Shown here: one piece after another, positions 1-8,545 of the stretch | Numbering within the stretch: the stretch's first letter is position 1 | Layout of the letters: each line of letters begins with the position of its first letter | Assembly (NCBI RefSeq): GCF_014201825.1 | Contig: NZ_JACHFJ010000002.1 | Coordinates: 310,001-374,000 of the forward strand | DNA length: 64,000 nt | Source: Acidocella aromatica | GTDB taxonomy: Bacteria; Pseudomonadota; Alphaproteobacteria; Acetobacterales; Acetobacteraceae | Reading direction: 5' to 3' | Made by a program: the position numbers and the translations under genes | The notes under the pieces: model-generated | Seen by the model: the letters and a program-made list of their open reading frames with translations, nothing else | What the model was told of the DNA's origin: nothing | Databases searched by the model: none

Positions 1-1156
1 CGGGCAGTGTGACCATGGCAAGGCGCACGAGGAAGCCCAGCACCACCGGCAGCAGCAGCGCGTTCATCACCTGCACGCCCACGTTCAGGCTGATCAGATT
101 GGGGACCAGCCCCACCACCAGCGCCCCGCCAATGACGCAGACCGCGTACACGCCGTAGAACCATTTAGCCTTGAGCGGGTGATATTCGAGCGAACGGCGG
201 TAGCCAGCAACCTCTCCCAAGCCCCAGGCCAAAGCCAGCGAGGCGACAATGGCCGCGACAAGCCCCGCCCCCAACACGCCGAAGGCGAACACCACCTTGC
301 CGAATTCGGCGCCGAGATAGGGCGTCATGGCGAGGCTCATCTGCCCGACCGTGGAAAGGCTGGCCTGTGGCGCATGTGGACGGATGGAAGCGGCGGCGGC
401 GATGAGCACCGCGGCCATCACCAACTGGGTGACGACGGCGCCGATGCCCGTATCCCAGCGCGCTGCGTGGAAATGCTCGGCCTGGAGGCGTTTATCGGCC
501 ACGGCGGATTGCTGGTAGAAGACCATCCACGGCATGATCACCGCGCCGATATTGGCCGCGACGAGATATTCGTAGCTCGCGTTGAACACCGGAGGGTGCA
601 GCGACTCGGTGGCCATCAGTCCGAGATCTGGATGCGCCGCCCAGGCGACGAAGAAAAACGCCAGCTCGAACAGCCCCACCGCAATGGCGACGCGCTCGAC
701 GCGCCGGTATGAGCCGGTAACGACGATCCCAAGCAGCGCCGCCGCCGCCAGCGGCAGAGAGACATAATGCGGGATACCAAAAAGATCGCCCACGCCGGCC
801 ACGCCAGAGAATTCGGTGAGCAGCGCGCCGATGGTGGCCACCGCCAGTCCCGAAGCCGAGAACCAGGCCCAGCCGGGGCCAAAGGCCTCGCGGATCAGCT
901 CGCCATGCCCCTTGCCGGTGAAGATGCCAAGCCGGACGGTGAGCTCCTGCACCACATAGAGCACCGGCATGAGGAGGAACTGCGGCAGCAACAGCTTGTA
1001 GCCCCACTGCACGCCGCTCTGCCCGGCGGTGATGATGGAGCCAACATCGGTATCGGCCAGCATAACGACGATGCCGGGGCCGAATACGGCCATGAGCATG
1101 GCCCAGCCGGGCAGCCCGCAACGCGGGGCAGCCTGCGGCTTGATTACGCTTGACAT
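1..1156 (-). CDS. Nramp-family divalent metal transporter, partial (C-terminus outside window)
   Basis: Reading leftward from the ATG at 1156 gives about 385 residues of continuous hydrophobic protein without a stop; the C-terminus lies beyond base 1. The first helix carries DTDVGSIITAGQSGVQWGY, which aligns with the Nramp helix 1 region, where the canonical motif is DPGN. A later helix carries AVIMPWMVFYQQSA, aligning with the canonical MPHN segment. The aspartate and methionine metal ligands are therefore kept, while Asn has become Ser and His has become Trp. The family imports Mn2+, Fe2+ or related divalent ions with protons across the inner membrane. The gene is divergent from hemB, with Fur-like palindromes between them. 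The family assignment is good; the exact metal is not known. Confidence 0.8.
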   Translation of the reverse strand, partial: MSSVIKPQAAPRCGLPGWAMLMAVFGPGIVVMLADTDVGSIITAGQSGVQWGYKLLLPQFLLMPVLYVVQELTVRLGIFTGKGHGELIREAFGPGWAWFSASGLAVATIGALLTEFSGVAGVGDLFGIPHYVSLPLAAAALLGIVVTGSYRRVERVAIAVGLFELAFFFVAWAAHPDLGLMATESLHPPVFNASYEYLVAANIGAVIMPWMVFYQQSAVADKRLQAEHFHAARWDTGIGAVVTQLVMAAVLIAAAASIRPHAPQASLSTVGQMSLAMTPYLGAEFGKVVFAFGVLGAGLVAAIVASLALAWGLGEVAGYRRSLEYHPLKAKWFYGVYAVCVIGGALVVGLVPNLISLNVGVQVMNALLLPVVLGFLVRLAMVTLP

Positions 1157-1182
1157 TTTGGAGTCCGCCCCCTGATCCTGAG

Positions 1183-1199
1183 ACTGCAATTCGTTCTCA
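1183..1199. promoter_or_regulatory. Possible metal-regulator site upstream of the Nramp gene
   Basis: TGCAATTCGTTCTCA, about 30 bases before the Nramp start codon, is an imperfect cousin of the better Fur-like site at 1293. It matches the 7-1-7 Fur pattern at roughly 9 of 14 positions, so it is weak. The position would suit repression of the transporter gene. Confidence 0.25.
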
Positions 1200-1292
1200 C
1201 TTTTTAAGTCTGCGAATAGTTTTCAGTGGCTGCTTCGGACCGATCATTGATCTGGATCAATGTCCGGCACATTCCCGCACCTCAGCCGCAAC

Positions 1293-1307
1293 TGACAATT
1301 ATTCTCA
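1293..1307. promoter_or_regulatory. Fur-like operator between the Nramp transporter and hemB
   Basis: TGACAATTATTCTCA, or on the other strand TGAGAATAATTGTCA, fits the 7-1-7 Fur pattern TGATAAT-n-ATTATCA at 12 of 14 positions. It lies in the 231-base divergent gap between a metal transporter and a haem-synthesis gene, where iron control would be expected. Another Fur-family regulator (Mur or Irr) could use it instead. Confidence 0.5.
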
Positions 1308-1378
1308 ATTCAAAACGCAGCTAGCGCCGCATGGTTTGGGCTGTCAACTGCCTCGCACTGCCTGCGGAACCGGGGTAG

Positions 1379-2380
<1,002 letters not shown>

Positions 2381-2381
2381 C

Positions 2382-3308
2382 ATGTCGCTCTGGCCCGGTG
2401 CGAAACTGCCCAGCCTCACGGGCAAGACGGTTATCGTCACCGGGGCCAATAGCGGCATCGGCTATTACACCGCGCTGGAGCTGGCGCGCGCCGGGGCCGA
2501 TGTGGTGCTGGCCTGCCGCAGCGCCAAGAAGGGCGAGGCGGCGGCGGCGCTGGTGAATGAAGAAGCACCGGGGCGGGCGAAATTCCTGCGCCTGGACCTC
2601 TCCGATTTCACCTCGGTGGAGGACTTCGCCGGGGCATTCAAGGAAACGCATGGCGCGCTTGATATCCTGGTGAACAATGCCGGAGTGATGGCGCCGCATC
2701 AGCGGCAGGTCACGGCGCAGGGGTTCGAGCTGCAATTCGGCGTGAATTTTCTCGGACATTTTCTGCTCAACCGCCTGCTGCTGCCAACGCTGTTGGATGC
2801 CCCGGCGCCACGCGTGGTGCAGATCGCCTCGGTCGCCCACCGGCAGGGGCGGATCGATTTCGAGGATTTGCAGTACCAGCGGCGCTACCACGCCTGGAAT
2901 GCGTACCGGCAATCCAAATTGGCCATGCTGATCTTTGCCCAGGAACTGCAAAGGCGCTCGGATACCGGAGGCTGGGGGCTGCTCTCGGTCGCGGCGCATC
3001 CGGGCATCGCGGCCACCGAGATTGTGGCCAACGGGCCGGGCAATAAGAGTATGCTCGCCGTACTGATGAATATCGGCAAGGCCTTTGTGGTGCAGCCGGG
3101 CCATGCTGGAGCCTGGCCGACGCTGCTCGCGGCGACTGACCCAACCGCCCAACCCGGCGCCTATTACGGGCCGCTGGGGGTCGGTGAATTCCGAGGTCCT
3201 CCAGGGCTGGCCAGGGCCAAGCCCAAGGCGCTGGATGCGCAGACCGGGGCGCGGTTGTGGCGGCTGGCCGAGGAGCTGACCGGCGGCAGTTTTACACCCG
3301 GCCCGTAA
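2382..3308 (+). CDS. Short-chain dehydrogenase/reductase (retinol dehydrogenase/WWOX-like)
   Basis: A 308-residue classical SDR. The nucleotide-binding loop is VTGANSGIG (residues 19-27), NNAGVM is at 98-103, and the catalytic triad is visible as S150, Y175 and K179 in the YxxxK segment YRQSK. The length and the relatively long C-terminal part resemble the retinol dehydrogenase and protochlorophyllide reductase-like branch of the family, but the substrate cannot be read from sequence. It starts one base after the hemB stop, so translational coupling is likely. It runs convergently into the NDUFAF6-like gene, with the two coding regions overlapping at their 3' ends. Confidence 0.85.
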   Translation: MSLWPGAKLPSLTGKTVIVTGANSGIGYYTALELARAGADVVLACRSAKKGEAAAALVNEEAPGRAKFLRLDLSDFTSVEDFAGAFKETHGALDILVNNAGVMAPHQRQVTAQGFELQFGVNFLGHFLLNRLLLPTLLDAPAPRVVQIASVAHRQGRIDFEDLQYQRRYHAWNAYRQSKLAMLIFAQELQRRSDTGGWGLLSVAAHPGIAATEIVANGPGNKSMLAVLMNIGKAFVVQPGHAGAWPTLLAATDPTAQPGAYYGPLGVGEFRGPPGLARAKPKALDAQTGARLWRLAEELTGGSFTPGP

Positions 3309-3966
3309 GCGCAGCCATCAGCACCGCCAGACGGTCAGCCAGACCACGCGGGCTGGAAGTGGGGCGCGCAAGGTCGCGCCGGGCGAAGACGGCTGGCAGA
3401 GCGGCGGCAAGCGCAATACGCGGCGGCTTGGCGGTGAGCAGGATTTTTGCCTGGGCGGCCAGCGTTTCGTCGGGCGTGCCATCCTCCGGGCGGCGCTGGG
3501 TGGCACGCAGCAGACCGGAGATGGCGTAGGCGGTACCAAGGTCCTCAACCGCCTGGGAGTCGGCGCCCAGGAGCTTGCCCGCGATGCGCGCCAACCTGCC
3601 CCCCGTGCCGCGGGCATAGGCATAAAAGGCTTCCGAATCCGGCAGGTCCAGCCCGGCCTCGCGCGCCTCGATGAGCGCCAGCAGATCCCCCCGCGCGAAC
3701 ACGCCCGCCTTCAATGCGGCGGAGAGCGGGGTGGCCAGCTCGTGCTTGCGCTCCTCGCCCTCCACCACCTCACGCCACCATTGCAGGCGGATCATGGCCA
3801 ACAGCGTCTCGGAGGCGACCTCTTGCGCGCGCGCCAGCTCGTGGTTGAAGAGATACAGCAAGGCCAGGGCCTCCCGCTGGTCGGCGGGGGCGAAGAGCGT
3901 GCAGAAGAAACGGTCGGGGTCGGCGCGGCGCAGCCGCACGAGGGGGGAGTCGCTTGACGGGGGCAT
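3292..3966 (-). CDS. Squalene/phytoene synthase-family protein, NDUFAF6-like
   Basis: 224 residues from the ATG at 3966, chosen because GGAGAG lies just upstream; the reading frame is open further upstream but runs through the sodB region. The segment TLLAMIRLQWWREVVEG and the later AYAISGLLRATQRR follow the trans-isoprenyl synthase fold. The paired DxxxD motifs that bind diphosphate-magnesium are not seen, so an active squalene or phytoene synthase is unlikely. Alphaproteobacterial relatives resemble the mitochondrial complex I assembly factor NDUFAF6, and that is the preferred reading. It overlaps the 3' end of the SDR gene by 17 bases on the opposite strand and is divergent from sodB. Confidence 0.75.
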   Translation of the reverse strand: MPPSSDSPLVRLRRADPDRFFCTLFAPADQREALALLYLFNHELARAQEVASETLLAMIRLQWWREVVEGEERKHELATPLSAALKAGVFARGDLLALIEAREAGLDLPDSEAFYAYARGTGGRLARIAGKLLGADSQAVEDLGTAYAISGLLRATQRRPEDGTPDETLAAQAKILLTAKPPRIALAAALPAVFARRDLARPTSSPRGLADRLAVLMAALTGRV

Positions 3967-3982
3967 AAACTCTCCATAGCTA
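3954..3982 (+). promoter_or_regulatory. Possible sodB promoter
   Basis: TTGACG at 3954-3959 followed after 17 bases by TAGCTA at 3977-3982, about 38 bases before the sodB ATG. The -35 box is good and the -10 box is weak. Confidence 0.3.
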
Positions 3983-4020
3983 ATCCGCACCACGACACAA
4001 AACATACTGGAGAGTGCCAA

Positions 4021-4629
4021 ATGGCGTTTGAACTGCCTTCCCTCCCCTACTCCGTTAACGCGCTGGCAAATGCCGGCATGTGCCAGGAGACCCTGGAGCT
4101 GCACCACGGCAAGCACCACAACGCCTATGTGACGGCGCTGAACGGCCTCGTCGAGAAGAATGCGGCGCTGCAGGGCAAGTCCCTGGAGGAGCTGGTGAAG
4201 CTCTCCCACAACAATGCAGAGCTGACCCCGGTGTTCAACAACGCTGGCCAGCACCTGAACCATAGCCAGTTCTGGCTGAGCCTCTCGCCCACCGGCGGCA
4301 AGATCCCCGGCAAGCTGGAAGCCAAGATCGTCGAGGATTTCGGCTCCGTGGAGGCCTTCAAGGACGCCTTCAAGACCGCCGGCACCACGCAGTTCGGCTC
4401 CGGCTGGGCTTGGCTCGTGCTCTCCCCCGAGGGCAAGCTGAAGGTGACGAAGTCCCCCAACGCCTCCACCCCGCTGGTGACCGGCGAAGGCAAGGTGCTG
4501 ATGACCTATGACGTGTGGGAGCACGCCTACTACGTGGACTTCCGCAATCGCCGTCCGGACTATATCACCAACTTCCTGGACAAGCTGGCCAACTACGAAT
4601 ACGCCGAAGCCAACCTGCTCTCGGCCTGA
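4021..4629 (+). CDS. sodB: Superoxide dismutase, iron type
   Basis: 202 residues, normal for the Fe/Mn superoxide dismutase family, converting superoxide to oxygen and hydrogen peroxide in the cytoplasm. Metal ligands are visible: His in ELHHGKHH, His in the NNAGQHLNHSQFW helix, and the Asp and His of the TYDVWEHAYYVDF signature. The Gln in NNAGQ occupies the position that marks iron enzymes, and the C-terminal signature also fits SodB better than SodA, though metal use cannot be settled from sequence alone. GGAG sits before the ATG. The gene stands alone and ends at a strong bidirectional terminator. Confidence 0.95.
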   Translation: MAFELPSLPYSVNALANAGMCQETLELHHGKHHNAYVTALNGLVEKNAALQGKSLEELVKLSHNNAELTPVFNNAGQHLNHSQFWLSLSPTGGKIPGKLEAKIVEDFGSVEAFKDAFKTAGTTQFGSGWAWLVLSPEGKLKVTKSPNASTPLVTGEGKVLMTYDVWEHAYYVDFRNRRPDYITNFLDKLANYEYAEANLLSA

Positions 4630-4642
4630 GACAAAAGAAAAA

Positions 4643-4670
4643 CCCCCTGGTTCCGCCAGGGGGTTTTTTT
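4643..4670. terminator. Bidirectional terminator between sodB and the GNAT gene
   Basis: CCCCCTGG, loop TTCCG, CCAGGGGG, followed by seven T on the plus strand and preceded by an A-rich run that serves the minus strand. It ends sodB and the leftward glutamine-synthetase operon. Confidence 0.9.
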
Positions 4671-5142
4671 ATAGCCTGCGCTCGTAGTAGCGCACCGTTT
4701 TGCCGTTGGGCAGCACGGCGCCGCCGATTTCCGTAAACCAGAATTTGGCGTGGAACGCCTCCGAGCCCGGATTGGGCGGATCGGCGTTGATTTCGCAGGT
4801 GATGCGCTCATGCCCTGCCGCGCGGGCGGCGGCGAAGAGGGCGTTGTAAAGCGCTGCGGCGTGCCCCCTGCCCCGCGCGGCTCCTGCCGTCACCACGCGG
4901 TCCACATAGACGAAGCGCGAAAAGCGCTGGCGGAACCAAAGGAAATTCTCAGAGTCGTAATCGGCGTCTTGGTCAAAGGCGATAATGAACGCCTCCGCGC
5001 CGATATGCGCGGCGAAGAAGGCGTTGTCCACGAGATGGGCGAAGCGCGCTTCATCGGCAAAAGAAAGCTCCCGCGCGTGCTCGTTATTGAGATCGCGCAG
5101 GAGCGGTAATTGCGATGTGTTGAGAGAGAGCGGCGTGAGCAT
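4669..5142 (-). CDS. GNAT-family N-acetyltransferase
   Basis: 157 residues. The acetyl-CoA loop motif appears as VVTAGAARGRGHAAALYNAL, and the C-terminal half follows the GNAT beta-alpha pattern, ending in FWFTEIGGAVLPNGKTVRYY. Similar proteins are annotated as YncA- or RimI-like acetyltransferases of unknown substrate. It is the last gene of a leftward set, 29 bases after the type III glutamine synthetase, and its stop codon lies in the T-run of the shared terminator. Membership of the nitrogen operon is inferred from this spacing only. Confidence 0.8.
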   Translation of the reverse strand: MLTPLSLNTSQLPLLRDLNNEHARELSFADEARFAHLVDNAFFAAHIGAEAFIIAFDQDADYDSENFLWFRQRFSRFVYVDRVVTAGAARGRGHAAALYNALFAAARAAGHERITCEINADPPNPGSEAFHAKFWFTEIGGAVLPNGKTVRYYERRL

Positions 5143-5171
5143 GGCGGCTCACGTCGCATCTCGTGTGTGAT

Positions 5172-6473
5172 TTAGCAATCCAGAGTGGCTTTGCGCTCCC
5201 AGTCGGTGAGATGGGCAGCGTATTCGTTCCACTCGCCGTGCTTCAGCTTGGCGTAGGATTTCACGAAGCTTTCGCCGAGCGAGGCCTTCAGCGTGTCGTT
5301 GGCCTCGAAGGCGCGCAGGGCGTCCAGCAGGTTCAGCGGCAGGCGCTTGGCGTCGGTCACCTTGTGGCCTTCGGTATACATGTTGATGTCCAGGCGCTTG
5401 CCGGGATCGATCTTGTTCTTGATGCCGTCCAGACCGGCGGCGAGAATGCCCGCTTGCAGTAGATACGGGTTCACCGCGCCGTCGGCGAGGCGCATCTCGA
5501 AGCGGCCCGGCTCGGGGATGCGCACCATGTGGGTGCGGTTATTGCCCGAATAGGTCACGGTGTTCGGGGCCCAGGTGGCGCCCGAGGTGGTGCGCGGCGC
5601 GTTGATACGCTTGTAACTGTTCACGGTGGGGTTCAGCACGGCGGCCAGGGCGTCGGCATGCTTGATGGTGCCGCCGATGAAGTGATAGCCGAGCTGGGAG
5701 ACGCCGAGTTCCCCGGCCTCGTCCTCGAACAGGTTTGTCTCGCCATTCCACAGCGACACATGCGAGTGGCAACCCGAGCCAGTGAGCCCCAGGAAGGGCT
5801 TGGGCATGAAGGTGGCGCGCAGGCCGTGCTTCTCGGCGATGGACTTGGCCATGAACTTGAAGAACACATGGCGGTCGGCGGTCAGCAGCGCGTCGTCGTA
5901 GTGCCAGTTCATCTCGAACTGGCCGTTCGCGTCCTCGTGGTCGTTCTGGTACGGGTTCCAGCCGAGGTCGAGCATCGCGTCGCAAAGCTCGGTGATGACA
6001 TCGTAGCGGCGCATCAGCGCCCCGGCGTCGTAACAAGGCTTGGAGCCGGTATCCAGCTCATCGGCGATGGCGGTGCCGTCGGCGTTGGTGAGGAAGAACT
6101 CGCATTCCACGCCGCTCTTCATTTGCAGGCCAAGCTCGGCGGCCTGGGCCATTACGTTCTTGAGGACGACGCGCGGGCCCTGGGCGACGGGCTTGCCCGC
6201 CATCCAGATGTCGGAGGCGAGCCAGCCCACATCCTTCTTCCACGGCAGCACCGTCAGGGTTTCGGGGTCGGGGATGGCGAACATGTCCGGGTCCGCCGGG
6301 GAGAGATCGAGCCAAGTCGCAAACCCCGCGAAGCCCGCACCGTTTTTCTGCATCCCCGCGATGGCGGAGGCCGGAACCAGCTTGGCGCGCTGGCTGCCGA
6401 AAAGGTCCGTGTAGGAAATCAGGAAGTATTTTAGTCCCAGTTCTTTCGCCTTTTCGGCCAGCACAGTCGCCAT
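5172..6473 (-). CDS. glnT: Type III glutamine synthetase (GlnT) or gamma-glutamylmethylamide synthetase (GmaS)
   Basis: 433 residues of the glutamine synthetase superfamily, ATP-dependent ligases joining glutamate to ammonia or an amine. Visible motifs are the metal-binding VECEFFL, the ATP/metal segment GLTGSGCHSHVSLWNG, the NSYKRINAP and SGATWAP stretch that binds glutamate, and RFEMRLADGAVNPYL near the C-terminus. The regulatory tyrosine of adenylylated GlnA is absent, as expected for this branch. The three genes before it encode GlxB-, GlxC- and GlxD-like subunits of an FMN glutamate-synthase-like complex. The same company is found around both GlnT and GmaS of the N-methylglutamate pathway, so ammonia or methylamine could be the substrate. 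Confidence 0.85.
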   Translation of the reverse strand: MATVLAEKAKELGLKYFLISYTDLFGSQRAKLVPASAIAGMQKNGAGFAGFATWLDLSPADPDMFAIPDPETLTVLPWKKDVGWLASDIWMAGKPVAQGPRVVLKNVMAQAAELGLQMKSGVECEFFLTNADGTAIADELDTGSKPCYDAGALMRRYDVITELCDAMLDLGWNPYQNDHEDANGQFEMNWHYDDALLTADRHVFFKFMAKSIAEKHGLRATFMPKPFLGLTGSGCHSHVSLWNGETNLFEDEAGELGVSQLGYHFIGGTIKHADALAAVLNPTVNSYKRINAPRTTSGATWAPNTVTYSGNNRTHMVRIPEPGRFEMRLADGAVNPYLLQAGILAAGLDGIKNKIDPGKRLDINMYTEGHKVTDAKRLPLNLLDALRAFEANDTLKASLGESFVKSYAKLKHGEWNEYAAHLTDWERKATLDC

Positions 6474-6492
6474 GGTTTTATTCAGCCCCTTA

Positions 6493-7830
6493 TTAGAAGT
6501 TCTTGCCCGGGATCCAGCTGGTGCCCGCCAGCGGCACTTGCGCCATGGCGGCCGCCTCGATGGTCAGCGCCACCAGATCTTCCGGTTCGAGATTGTGCAG
6601 ATGGCTCTTGCCGCAGGCACGAGCCAGGGTCTGCGCCTCCAGCGTCAGCACGCTGAGGTAGTTGGCCAAGCGTCGCCCGGCCTTCACCGGATCGAGCCTC
6701 GCGGCCAGCGCCGGGTCCTGCGTGGTGATGCCGGCGGGGTCCTTGCCCTCGTGCCAGTCGTCATACGCGCCGGCGGTGGTGCCAAGCTTGCGGTACTCGT
6801 CCTCGAACTCGGGCGAGTTATCGCCCAGCGCGATGAGGGCGGCGGTGCCGATGGCGACCGCGTCAGCGCCCAGGGCCATGGCCTTGGCAACGTCCGCGCC
6901 ATTGCGGATGCCGCCGGAGACGATGAGCTGAACCTTGCGGTGCAGGCCGAGATCCTGCAGCGCCTGCACGGCGGGGCGGATGGCGGCGAGGATGGGGATG
7001 CCCACATGCTCGATGAAGACTTCCTGCGTGGCGGCGGTGCCGCCCTGCATGCCGTCCAGCACCACCACGTCGGCCCCGGCCTTCACCGCCAGGGCGGTGT
7101 CGTAATAGGGGCGGGTCGCACCGACCTTCACGTAGATCGGCTTCTCCCAGTTGGTCAGCTCGCGCAGCTCGAGGATCTTGATCTCGAGATCGTCCGGGCC
7201 GGTCCAGTCCGGGTGGCGGCAGGCGGAGCGCTGGTCGATGCCTTTCGGCAGGTTGCGCATCTGGGCCACGCGGTCGGAGATCTTCTGCCCCAGCAGCATG
7301 CCGCCGCCGCCGGGCTTCGCACCCTGGCCGATCACCACCTCGATGGCGTCCGCCTTGCGCAGATCGGCGAGGTTCATGCCGTAGCGGGACGGCAGGTACT
7401 GGTACACCAGCGTCTGGGAGTGGCCGCGCTCCTCGGGGGTCATGCCGCCATCGCCCGTGGTGGTGGAGGTGCCGACGGCGGTGGCGCCGCGGCCCAGGGC
7501 CTCCTTGGCGTTGCCGGAGAGCGCGCCGAAGGACATGCCCGCGATGGTCACCGGGGTCTTCAGATGGATCGGCTTCTTGGCGAAGCGGGTGCCGAGCACG
7601 ACATCGGTGCCGCATTTCTCGCGGTAGCCTTCCAGCGGGTAGCGGGAGACGGAGGCGCCGAGGAACACGAGGTCGTCGAAATGCGGCAGCTTGCGCTTGG
7701 TGCCGCCGCCACGGATGTCATAGATGCCGGTGGCGGCCGCGCGCTCGATCTCGGAGATGGTGTACGGATCGAAGGTCGCGGAGTAGCGCGGCTTGGTCTG
7801 CGGGATATGCGGGAGGTGCGTCTCGTTCAT
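6493..7830 (-). CDS. glxD: FMN-binding glutamate synthase-like subunit (GlxD/MgsC type)
   Basis: 445 residues from the ATG at 7830; longer versions of the frame have no conserved sequence. It matches the FMN/synthase domain of glutamate synthase: MSFGALSGNAKEALGRGA (99-116), TGDGGM (125-130), GQGAKPGGGG (168-177) and GGIRNGADVAKA (306-317). The cysteine cluster that binds the 3Fe-4S centre in GltB is not seen; only isolated cysteines such as C73 and C204 occur. Split complexes of this kind (GlxBCD or N-methylglutamate synthase MgsABC) transfer an amide nitrogen to a keto acid or methylamine to glutamate. It lies between the GXGXG subunit and the glutamine-synthetase gene in one leftward operon. 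Confidence 0.88.
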   Translation of the reverse strand: MNETHLPHIPQTKPRYSATFDPYTISEIERAAATGIYDIRGGGTKRKLPHFDDLVFLGASVSRYPLEGYREKCGTDVVLGTRFAKKPIHLKTPVTIAGMSFGALSGNAKEALGRGATAVGTSTTTGDGGMTPEERGHSQTLVYQYLPSRYGMNLADLRKADAIEVVIGQGAKPGGGGMLLGQKISDRVAQMRNLPKGIDQRSACRHPDWTGPDDLEIKILELRELTNWEKPIYVKVGATRPYYDTALAVKAGADVVVLDGMQGGTAATQEVFIEHVGIPILAAIRPAVQALQDLGLHRKVQLIVSGGIRNGADVAKAMALGADAVAIGTAALIALGDNSPEFEDEYRKLGTTAGAYDDWHEGKDPAGITTQDPALAARLDPVKAGRRLANYLSVLTLEAQTLARACGKSHLHNLEPEDLVALTIEAAAMAQVPLAGTSWIPGKNF

Positions 7831-7831
7831 T

Positions 7832-8545
7832 TTAGTAGGCCCCGGCATTGTCGACATGGAAGTTGTAGAGCTTGCGGGCCGAGCCGTAGCGGGTGAATTC
7901 TTCCGGCTTGGCATCGACGCCCGCCTTGGCGAGCAGGTCCACCAGGATCGTCTTGTCCTCGGCGGACATTTCCTTGACCTCGCAATCCGCGCCCAGGCTC
8001 TTGACGCTGCCCTTCACGAAAAGCCGCGCCTCGTAGAGGGAGTCGCCCAGCGCCTCGCCGGCATCGCCGCAGATCACCAGATTGCCGCTCTGCGCCATGA
8101 ACGCGCTCATATGGCCGACATTGCCCTTCACCACGATGTTCACGCCCTTCATGGAGATGCCGCAGCGGGCGGAGGCGTTGCCATCGACGATGAGCAGGCC
8201 GCCATGCGCGGTGGCCCCCGCGGACTGGCTGACATCGCCCTTCACATGCACGAGGCCGGACATCATGTTCTCGGCGACACCGGTGCCGGCGCTGCCATTG
8301 ACGATGACGGTCGCGCCGTCATTCATCCCGGCGCAGTAATAACCGGCATGGCCTTCGATGGTGACGGTCACCGGGGCGGTGAGGCCCACCGCGATGGCGT
8401 GGCCGCCACGGGGGTTGAGCACGCTCCAGGCGGTCTGGTTGGTGGTGGAGTCCAGCCCTTGCAGGGTGGCGTTGAGCTCGCGCAGCGGGGCCGCGCCGAG
8501 ATCGAAACTCACAGTGTGTTCCATGGTTTTTTGTGCGGCGCTCAC
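7832..8545 (-). CDS. glxC: GXGXG-motif glutamate synthase-like subunit (GlxC/MgsB type)
   Basis: About 237 residues made largely of the right-handed beta-helix repeats seen in the C-terminal GXGXG domain of glutamate synthase: successive turns such as EGHAGYYCAGMNDGATVIVN, GSAGTGVAENMMSG and GNVGHMSAFMAQSGNLVICG. In the full complex this domain is structural and couples the amidotransferase and FMN modules. The GTG at 8545 overlaps the stop of the preceding gene as GTGA; an ATG 21 bases further in (8524) is an alternative start. It sits between the glutaminase-like and FMN subunits and is surely part of the same complex. Confidence 0.88.
   Translation of the reverse strand: MSAAQKTMEHTVSFDLGAAPLRELNATLQGLDSTTNQTAWSVLNPRGGHAIAVGLTAPVTVTIEGHAGYYCAGMNDGATVIVNGSAGTGVAENMMSGLVHVKGDVSQSAGATAHGGLLIVDGNASARCGISMKGVNIVVKGNVGHMSAFMAQSGNLVICGDAGEALGDSLYEARLFVKGSVKSLGADCEVKEMSAEDKTILVDLLAKAGVDAKPEEFTRYGSARKLYNFHVDNAGAY

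Noticed and set aside
492-1121. Short frames in other phases inside the Nramp gene region
   Set aside because: They are out of frame with the Nramp reading, which gives recognisable membrane helices throughout; their products are Arg/Ala-rich shadows.
3967-4524. N-terminal extension of the NDUFAF6-like protein through the sodB region
   Set aside because: It is antisense to sodB and lacks homology; a ribosome-binding site precedes the ATG at 3966.
6472-7896. A 474-codon frame antisense to the FMN glutamate-synthase-like gene
   Set aside because: It mirrors glxD completely and shows no domain.
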